Source of the DNA: Gnetum montanum
Lineage: Eukaryota > Streptophyta > Gnetopsida > Gnetales > Gnetaceae
Direction of reading: 5' to 3'
Assembly: GCA_015680685.1 (NCBI GenBank)
Contig: MNCI01020374.1
Span: 146,317-210,316, forward strand
DNA: 64,000 nt
Part shown: piece after piece, positions 56,717-64,000 of the stretch
Position numbering within the stretch: position 1 is the stretch's first letter
Layout: each line of letters begins with the position of its first letter
Made by a program: the position numbers and the translations under genes
Notes under the pieces: model-generated
Databases searched by the model: none
What the model saw: only the letters and a program-made list of their open reading frames with translations
What the model was told of the DNA's origin: nothing

Positions 56717-57322
56717 TGTGACATCCTGTCCCTCGATTTCATGGCAAATGTCAAATATACAATATATTAGAAATTATGTGTATAAAGCTAATATACAAAA
56801 TGTAATATGTAAGTGATATTCAGCATTATTTATAAAGGAAATAATTGGAAAAATGTAGACAGAGAAATAAAAAAAATGCTTTATTAATATAGAATAGGAT
56901 ATTTGGATCGTGCTTTGGGAGTGTTCCTTGGGATCTTCTTCCTTTGGCATATATCCCTTAGAGGCAATCTAGCACTGCCACCACAATTAGGCCTATAACC
57001 TGACCAAAAGGGATGGCTAGTCCACTTCCTATCCTTCTTCACTCAGCTTTCTATGACTTGCCTGTACTAGCTCTACCACCCCATGACTTGCTTGTACTGG
57101 ATCTGCCATTCCATGCTAGCATGACCTCTAACCCTAGGTATAAATTTCTTTGGTCAAAGCTACAAAGGTTACCTTAAGAGACATGTCTGTTATTACAACA
57201 TGCCCTTTCAGGTCTCAATTACAATAACCCTTTTGGGTCTTGTTAAGATAACAATAATACTTGTTATGAAGAGACACCATCTTCATTAGTTAGCAACATC
57301 ATTTGAAAATGGGGATGTGACA
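56717..57322 (-). mobile_element. 5' LTR of element X
   Basis: 606 bp; plus view TGTGACATCCTGTCCC to GGGGATGTGACA. It aligns along its full length with 43218-43822. The pair shows many substitutions but equal length, so X is old but structurally whole. Confidence 0.88.
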
Positions 57323-58949
57323 CTAGAGAGCCCAAACAAAAAATAGCTAGTCAACATTCAACAAATCAAACCTTTCTATGAGCATACGCTAGCTAACACA
57401 ACAAGAACCTCATTAGATGGACAACCTTGCTCCATATTTTGGATCTCCTTCTTTCAACTTACTCGTGGGGGAGATGGTCACCCATATTAACCATACAAGC
57501 AACTCTTTAATTTTTCAAATTTTTTGTTTTACAACTTTTTTTTAACACATTCTTTATTTTACATCTTTTTGTTTTCATGTTATTAATCTTTTATAATTTT
57601 TATGTTACACCATCGTTAGTACATTTGATATTTCTTGAATATTTACACTTTCTTTTGTATTTTATTTTATTTTGTGTGCTTTTCTAACTTCTTGTTAATA
57701 AGTGCTAGGCACATTGGTAATGCATTACTTGATGGTGGTATGTACTATTTTTGTTATTTAATTGTTGGTGTCTGGTTTCTAGCTTTGAATTTTGTTACAA
57801 ATAATTAGGAAATGGTTTCTTTTTCATGCAACAGGTAGTGAGTCCACAACATCCACCCATCCATAAACTCTATGATTTTCCTTGTTCTGGAAATGTGTAG
57901 TCCCTTTTTCATTAATGAAACTTTAATAAATTTGTGACCTTGGTAGTTTCTAGAATTAGGAAGGATTTAAAGGTTTGAACATAGTGTGGCTTCAAGGGGA
58001 TTCATGCCTTTCTATTTGCTTAGGTGCATGTGTGTTTTCATGGATCTCTTACTATTCCATGTTGACCAATAAAGGAAGTTGAATAAGTTCTTACATGGTG
58101 TGGTTCTCATTAGAAAAAAATAATGAGAATTCAAAGCACACCCCTTGGATAAAATAAATGCATACATCCTTGCATGGTGTGGTTTTCATCAAAAGAAAAA
58201 AAAAGATAATGAGAATTCAAAGCACATCCTTTAAACAAAATAAATGCATGTGTCTTTGCATGGTGTAGTTCCCATATAAAAAAATGATGGGAATTCAAAG
58301 CACACCCCTTAAAAAAATAAACAAGCTACAAGCACTAGTTATGGGACTAATCCCTTATAACTAAGGCCCTTCCTCACTTCCTACTCCTTCTCTAATAAGG
58401 AATAGTGGTTTTTCTATGGGAGCACTCTTGTGTCTTAGATGATGGATTTATTGTAGAATGTCGATGTGAAGTCACTAAACATGGTTGATTTTGGTTTCGA
58501 ATAAGGATGGATCCTATCAAGTCATTTAATTACAAATCCACAAGAGGCTTCATGTGACTATAATTAGGAACTCCATTCCACTCTGTCTTTCTCATCCATC
58601 TATGCTTTTCATGTCTCACCTCATTGTCGATTTCATGTTTTGGTTTGATGTCCTAGTTTGATGTGTCAGCATTCTTAGTTAGTTTCTTCTGGGTTTTTAT
58701 ACTTAACCTTCTATAATCATTAATCATCCATGGAGCCCACGGACTATTTGGTTTGAAGTTATGCAAGGGCATCAAGGGCCTATGCTTGCTTTGGGAAGGA
58801 TCCACTTGCATATATTTTGGTTGGGTTAGTTAAGTTCTTTACCCTTAGACACTCTTACAATCAAATTATTTTTGTTTACCCTATTAATGACATCCAATTG
58901 TGCACATCTTCACAACATTTTTCAGTGAACTTTTTATGATGATTGAAAA
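57323..58949 (+). mobile_element. Tail of element B after X
   Basis: Resumes the integrase tail of B (AGCCCAAACAAAAAATAGCT; in A this is AGCCCAAATAAAAAGCTACC). It runs through the family spacer: ACTCGTGGGGGAGATGG near 57462, T-rich tract, three hairpin units (58097-58308) and GGGAAGGATCCACTTGCAT near 58795. The LTR of Z cuts it at 58950, so B's 3' LTR is not seen. Confidence 0.85.
58097..58308 (+). repeat. Triplicated conserved hairpin in the tail of B
   Basis: Three units of about 80 bp (starts 58097, 58176, 58262), each with GGTGTGGTTYTCAT, an A-rich loop, ATGAGAATTCAAAGCACACC and AAAATAAATGCATG. A and C have a single copy at the same place. Confidence 0.75.
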
Positions 58950-60719
58950 TGTTAGTGGCTAGAACATCGAGAGGTTGGCAGGCATATAGCCTAACCCCAA
59001 GTCCATGCAAAGGCCATGTTGGAAGTGGAGATGGGGTGCCTTAAATGGTCATGATGATCAAATAGGGACATATGAAGTGTTAAGATAAACATGTGCAAGA
59101 GGGATTTATATAGCATTACCTATGGGCATCGGGGCCAACCAAGCTAGAGTGTAGCAGGGTGTCCCAATTTGAGAATAGCAATGTAAACATGAAAATACAT
59201 ATGAAACAGGAAGAAAATGCAAGTGCTATGCTAAATACAAAAGAAAAATGCAATAGAACTTGAGAATGAAAGTACACTGCCCCAAATGGGGGAGCGTAGC
59301 TATTACAAGAAAAGAGGTAAGAGTGGTACATAGTGTATAGGTAGGCATAGTGGCAGCATAGTAGTGTATTCATAGTCTTTGGGATGTGGAATTGATGGCT
59401 TCCATGGGGACTGAACCTACTCGGTTGGCTATTCCTATGTTCCATAGGTACAGTGGTGAATTGTGTGTTGGACGATGTGTGCTAGTTGTCCGATAGGATT
59501 CTAGAATGCACCAAAGTGCTAGGCGTGCTCGAGTGCTCAAGTGCAAGAGTGCCAAGGATGCTTAAAATGTCAAAATTCTCAATGCTCTTTTGATTTTCCC
59601 CCCGCCCTTAGAGTTCTAAAAGTAGGGGTATTTATAGGGCTAGGGTTGGTGTGAAATGCAAATCAAGTGGCACATGGCACAAGGGTAGGTGGGGCCACGA
59701 CAAACCCTTGTTATGATCCCATGGGAGTAACAAAGTATTATGCTCTAGAGTATCACAACGGGTCCCCAAAGATTGTTGAATTGTGACTACACTACCAAGA
59801 CTGCATATGCTAGAGCTTGAATAATTGTAATGTACTTGCAAATAGTGCAAAAAATAGTGCAACTTGGATGCTATCCTCTAGGACTATGTCTTCCCCCCTT
59901 TCGAGTAGGGTCAAGCATAGGTGCGATTTGGGGGACTAATGGGGGTGCTAAAGAGATAGAAATTGTTGATACTACTTGTTAGAGGAATGTTGGAGCTAAG
60001 ACGAAGGTTGATGTGGAGTTCTAGAGGCTTTTGGAGGCTGTTTAAGGCTTTTCTTCAGTGTCACACTGGCTACACTCTAGAGCATAATACAACACTTAGT
60101 CAAATTTTGCAAAATTTGATGTCCAACACTAGTTATGCTAGCTATGCTCTGGAGTGTAGTAGGGATACTTAGAAAAATTTGATAAAATATATAGTTTTCC
60201 TTCATGCTACACTAGCTACGCTTTGGGGCATAGCAGGAGAGGTAGCCTTAGGAGTTATAAAATTTGCTAATTATTTATTCCATGCTGAGCTAGCTTGATA
60301 GCTTCTTTCTTAACACTTAGGCAAAACTAACCACTAAAATGTGTGCTATGCTAGCTACACTCTAGAGAGTAGCAGAGTGTAGCAACCTAGGAGATAGAAA
60401 ATTTTCCAAACTATTTCATCCATCCTAAGCAATCCTGACAACTTCTAACTTGGCACTTGGGTAAATTGTCCATGAAAGTGTGTGCTACATTGGCCATGCT
60501 CTAGAGCATAGTAAGTAGAGTTAGAGCATAGTAGAACACTTAGAAAAAATTTTCATGCAAATGCTATTGACATTTAGAAAATTTGGCAAAATAGGCCTTG
60601 ATGCATGCGACGTTGGCTACACTAGGGAGCATAGCATCAACACTTAGAAAATTTATCAAATTTTGACACTTAACAAATTTGTAGTTGAAGTGTTGAAGCC
60701 CAAAATTGGTTGTGTTTCA
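58950..60719 (-). mobile_element. 3' LTR of Tat-like element Z
   Basis: About 1.77 kb in minus orientation: TGAAACACAACC (60719) to CTAACA (58950). It is homologous to the LTR of W at both ends. A TATA box (CTATAAATA, minus) lies at 59629-59637. The PPT on its right side shows it is the 3' LTR, so the body of Z runs out of the window to the right. Confidence 0.78.
60060..60665. repeat. GCTACACTCTAGAGCATAGC repeats in LTR of Z
   Basis: Seven or eight imperfect copies, 60-110 bp apart, of GCTACACTCTAGAGCATAGC followed by ACTTAGAAAATTTG. The core is close to palindromic (GCTAYRCTCTAGAGYRTAGC). The LTR of W has a different repeat at the same relative place. Confidence 0.7.
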
Positions 60720-60733
60720 TTGGCCCCTCTTTG
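60720..60733 (-). promoter_or_regulatory. Polypurine tract of Z
   Basis: Minus strand CAAAGAGGGGCCAA directly before TGAAACAC. Confidence 0.75.
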
Positions 60734-62290
60734 TTGATGTTTGGAGGAGTGGCTCAAGAGATGTCAATAAAATAATATGAAATACCACGGTGAATAGAAC
60801 ACCAACATTGCTCATTAGTGATCGAATTAGACAACGCCTCACCATGCTTGAAAGTGCTAAGGGAATAAAAAATGGTAAGGAGTAGGATAAGGAGATGGAC
60901 CGAGGGATAGCAAGTGGAATGGATGCTTATTGTGCATGTGGCTGTAGGATGTTGTACCATGATGGCTTGTTGCCAAATCATGATCCCTCCTTGGAGTGTT
61001 TGTGAGGGAGTCAAGATACAGAGATGGTATGCCTATGAAATTTTGGTCTCTCGTTGGAGTGCTTGTGAGATGATTAATCTGGGGTTAGACCAACTATGAA
61101 ATGACAACTTTGCTATTTTTACTTGGACATTTATTTTGTTCCATTTTTTTGTCTTTTCTTCCCCCCTTTTTCGGAAGTAGGAGATGTTTGTTGTTAGGCA
61201 AACTACGTGCTACTCAAAAACATTTGTCTAGAGGCAACCACATCATATTTTTAGATCAAGTGTTTCCTTCCTATGATGAATTGTGTTACATTCACTTGGG
61301 CATTGACTACACTACAAAGGCTTCTCATGAGATGAGCTACATTACATCCATCATGGTTTCTACGGTTGACCAAAAGAAGGGTGCCATGTGCATCGGAGAA
61401 GCTTGCAAGGAATGTGGGAAAATGTAAGGTAGAGGGGTAAATGTGAGTAGGCTATAGCATAATAATAGGGATGTGCACTCTTGAGTAGCTTGGCCAGTCA
61501 AAGTGGACATATCAAAGTAGTGCGGTGACTTGCCACCATGGTGAAATGCATCTCTAAACAACTGTCGCTAAGGCTTTAACCTACAAACACAACATAGAGA
61601 AAACAAGAAAACAACCACATCATGTGAGATAATAGTGAACTCCTATTTACAAGGGCACTACAAGGGCTATGAGTGCTGTGTCAATTGCAGATGCATGTAG
61701 TGTCCAAAGTAAGAAGGCCAGTGTAGGAATTGGTGGCAACAAGCTAAAAAAGCTCCAATTGCCACACTAGAAGTGAGCACTCAAGTGGCTATAGCTGTTG
61801 CCAATGCAAGTGCTCAGGACTCTTCACCAAGGATAGAGGCTAGGAAACCTAGTAGATCGATAGGAAGCTAACCTCTTGGATGCCCTTACCAACCTAAGTA
61901 ATGGTGAGGGCTGGAGGCTGGCAGTCCTATGGCTAGGCCACAGTACTACTAGTACTCCAGTGAGTGATGTTGATGGTGAGAGCTCTAACCAAGATGATTG
62001 GCAATGGTGGTGGTAGCTTCAAAAGGTTAGCAAGATTCCTGAAGGTATCTTTGAAGGATTAATAGGATTTTGAGGGTGGTGACGCTGCAAATGTTCTAGA
62101 GGTCTTTTTCTTGATGATGTGAACTCCATTTTGGAATTGCAATGCCCCACCCCACCCTACCCAAGAGGTGTGGATAGGTGATAGAGGGTTGGAAGTATTT
62201 GTGCTCACTTATTTCCAAAACTATGTATGTTGAACTATGGATGATAAACTATGAACCTAGGTTTAGGTATTGGTAGACCACATGCTGTGC
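60734..62290. other. Noncoding 3' region of Z
   Basis: About 1.55 kb between PPT and minisatellite without recognisable coding sequence on either strand. The open frames 61101-61427 (+) and 61337-61561 (-) overlap each other and match nothing I know. Confidence 0.5.
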
Positions 62291-62600
62291 TAGTTTAAGG
62301 TCCTAGCAGACCATGAATCCAATTTCAGGTCTTGGTAGACCATGATGTGCTAGTTTATAGTTCTCACATACTGTTATGTGCTAGTTTAACGTCATAGTAG
62401 ATGGTGGATTGATAGTTTAAGGTTATAGTGGACCATGCTATGGGTGCCAGTTTAATGTCATAGCCCAAGGACATTTTATGCCAGTTTAACATTGTAGTAA
62501 ACATTCTATGCTAATTTAATGTCTAAACAGATGTTCTGTTCCAGTTTAATGTTGTAGTAGAAATTCTATGCCAATTTAAATTTGTAATGGATGTTCTAAT
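62291..62600. repeat. 30-bp minisatellite of element Z
   Basis: About ten units of roughly 30 bp, consensus CAGTTTAATGTYRTAGTAGA plus CATTCTATGC. The core AGTTTAACGTCAT is the same as in W at 370-712, so the minisatellite is a family trait that follows pol. Confidence 0.8.
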
Positions 62601-63751
62601 TACCTTGTTGTGTTGATGTTGTATATTAGGCATAGTAGGGATTGAGGTACAAATGGTTGATCAGGTTTGCAAACTCATTGCCATCTAGATTAGCAAGCTT
62701 GAGTGCCCCATTGTCATAGGCCTTTATGACCAAGAAAGGTCCTTCCTAGTTGCCTGAGAATTTGTTCGTGGGTTCACGAATAGCCTTGAGGACCAAGTCC
62801 CCTTTCTTGATTGGGCATTGATGTTGATTGTGATAGTTCTTTTGCCATTGCTTTTCCTAGTAGCACTTGATTTGACCACGTTTTTGCATGTGCTCTTCCT
62901 CTATAGATTCAAGGTCAATAGTTCTCAACTCATTGTTCTGAACCTTAGTAATGAAGATTGAGAGGATCATGTGGAGCGATGGGACCTACAATTCAAGAGG
63001 AAACATTGCTTCAAATCCATACAGAAGACTATATGGTCTCTTACTAGTTACTATTCTGCATGTCATGTAGTAGGCCCATAGCACATAGACTAGCTATTCA
63101 TGCCATTGTCATTTTTTTTTTGCTAAGAATCTTCCTCATAAGGTTGACGATGACTTTGTTTATAGCCTTCGCTTGGCCATTCACCTATGGATAGTATGGT
63201 GATGAAAAGGAATGTTTGATGCTAAGGTGTTCATAGAAGGCTTTGGTCTCTACACTACTAAATTGTGGCCTATTGTCTATGACTATAGTCATGGGTAGAC
63301 CAAATCAGGTCACTATGTTGTCTAGAACAAATTTGAAAACTTGTTGTGACATCTTATTCATAAGGGAAATGGCTTCAACCCACTTGGTAAAGTATTCCAT
63401 TGTAGTTATGATGAAGCTATGTCCTATAGAATACTTAGGCATGATAGGTCCTATGATGTCTAACTCCCAACATTGGAACAACCATGTGATTGGCATAGTA
63501 TGTAGTTCAATAAGTGGCATGTGCATTAAGTTGCCATGTCATTGATACACATCACATATCCTAACCTTGGAAATGCAATCGCACTCCATGTAAGGCCAAG
63601 AGTAGCCTAAGTGTCTAATTTTTGCTGCCATTACCCTAGGTGCTATGTGGCCTCCACATACTCCCTCATGGACTTGCTCAACGATCGTTTGCACTTTGCT
63701 ACAGTTAACACAGGTTAGCAATATTCTGTCATAGGATCTATGACACAACAT
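62601..63751 (-). pseudogene. Integrase of element Z
   Basis: Minus strand from 63751: DRILLTCVN, then the zinc-binding part with VHEGVCGGHIAPRVMAAKIR and ISKVRICDVYQ (first Cys of the CC pair changed). The core reads CWELDIIGPIMPKYSIGHSF, YFTKWVEAISL, a VIDNRPQFSS block, then VNGQAKAINKVIV, with Lys where the catalytic Glu of NGQAEATNK should be. The tail continues to about 62640. Typical of the Tat lineage. Several stops. Confidence 0.85.
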
Positions 63752-64000
63752 GCTATCACCTACAAGGATGTACTACCATAATTGTTTTTGCACTGCATCT
63801 TTTTGAGTAGTGATTAGGTGTTGCGAAGGCTCATCCTATTGGAGGTATGTCTTAATATCATTGTACCACTCTTGGGTGTGAGTTGTGCTTGTCATGGCTA
63901 TGGATGAAATGCTTGTTATTTGAGTAATAGGTTCAGTGCAATCCATTATCGAAGTGGGTAAGGCAAAAAACATGTTGGACACTATGCTTAAGGCCAAGGT
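63752..64000 (-). pseudogene. RNase H-integrase linker of element Z, continues out of window
   Basis: Minus-strand reading includes EWYNDIKTYLQ*DEPS, the EW-x-DI-x-YL segment that precedes the integrase zinc finger in Tat elements. Catalytic RNase H residues lie outside the window. Confidence 0.65.

Larger units (their letters stand above)
43218..57322 (-). mobile_element. Element X: LTR element without gag-pol, carrying a CCR4-like sequence
   Basis: Minus-strand element inserted in the integrase tail of B. 5' LTR 56717-57322, primer site 56703-56714, interior 43823-56702, PPT 43823-43838, 3' LTR 43218-43822. Flanking 5-mers CCTGA (43058-43062) and CTAGA (57323-57327) match at 4 of 5 positions. 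The reading frame of B resumes directly after it. Without the insertions C and D the interior is about 4.8 kb. It holds no recognisable gag, protease, RT or integrase. It does hold a deadenylase pseudogene in sense, a 5S-derived segment and minisatellites. The element would have depended on proteins from elsewhere. Confidence 0.75.

Overview
The window is a gene-poor, AT-rich stretch of a plant nuclear genome, built almost wholly from nested, decayed LTR retrotransposons. Evidence for a plant: Ty3/gypsy pol of the Ogre/Tat/Athila type (aspartic protease with LLDSG and GRAWL-like motifs, GGCGCC-type primer site) and of the chromovirus/Tekay-Del type, an initiator-Met-type primer site, and a plant-like CCR4 deadenylase pseudogene. 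All element genes carry stops and frameshifts and most elements have other elements inside them. This suggests a large genome that purges repeats slowly (gymnosperm-like), but that is inference. No intact host gene was found.

Layout. 1-6319 (-): Tat-like element W (protease, gag, primer site, 5' LTR), which lacks RT/RNase H/integrase. 6320-7260 (+): integrase tail of an A/B/C-type element. 7261-18107 (+): chromovirus Y1 (RT, RNase H, integrase, PPT, start of a long LTR), split by a 6.35-kb insertion I1 (9402-15749) that carries an unidentified decayed ORF and a palindrome-rich repeat array. 18108-29232 (+): element A, 5'-truncated (gag, protease, RT, RNase H, integrase, a long extra downstream ORF, PPT, 3' LTR). 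29233-35871 (-): chromovirus Y2, in inverted orientation to Y1. 35872-43062 and 57323-58949 (+): element B, inserted in the Y2 protease. 43218-57322 (-): element X, inserted in the integrase tail of B. 58950-64000 (-): 3' LTR and integrase of Z, a relative of W, inserted in the tail of B.

Element X is the most unusual part. It has 605/606-bp LTRs, a primer site matching initiator tRNA-Met and a PPT, but no recognisable gag or pol. Between them, in the sense of the element, lies an apparently intronless pseudogene of a CCR4-type EEP-nuclease (poly(A) deadenylase), almost complete to its natural stop. X also holds a 5S-rRNA-derived segment with an intact C-box. Two later insertions sit in X: element C (44645-52021), a pol-deleted element with two LTRs and a perfect ATCTT target duplication in the middle of the CCR4 pseudogene, and solo LTR D (54028-54772, with a 212-nt assembly gap) in a minisatellite.

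Relative order from nesting: Y2, then B, then X, then C and D; Z entered the tail of B independently. A, B, C and D share an LTR R-region block, TGATGA...CTCATCA termini and (A, B, C) a conserved hairpin downstream of pol. Domain edges given without a terminal motif are approximate, because frames are broken and alignments were made by eye.
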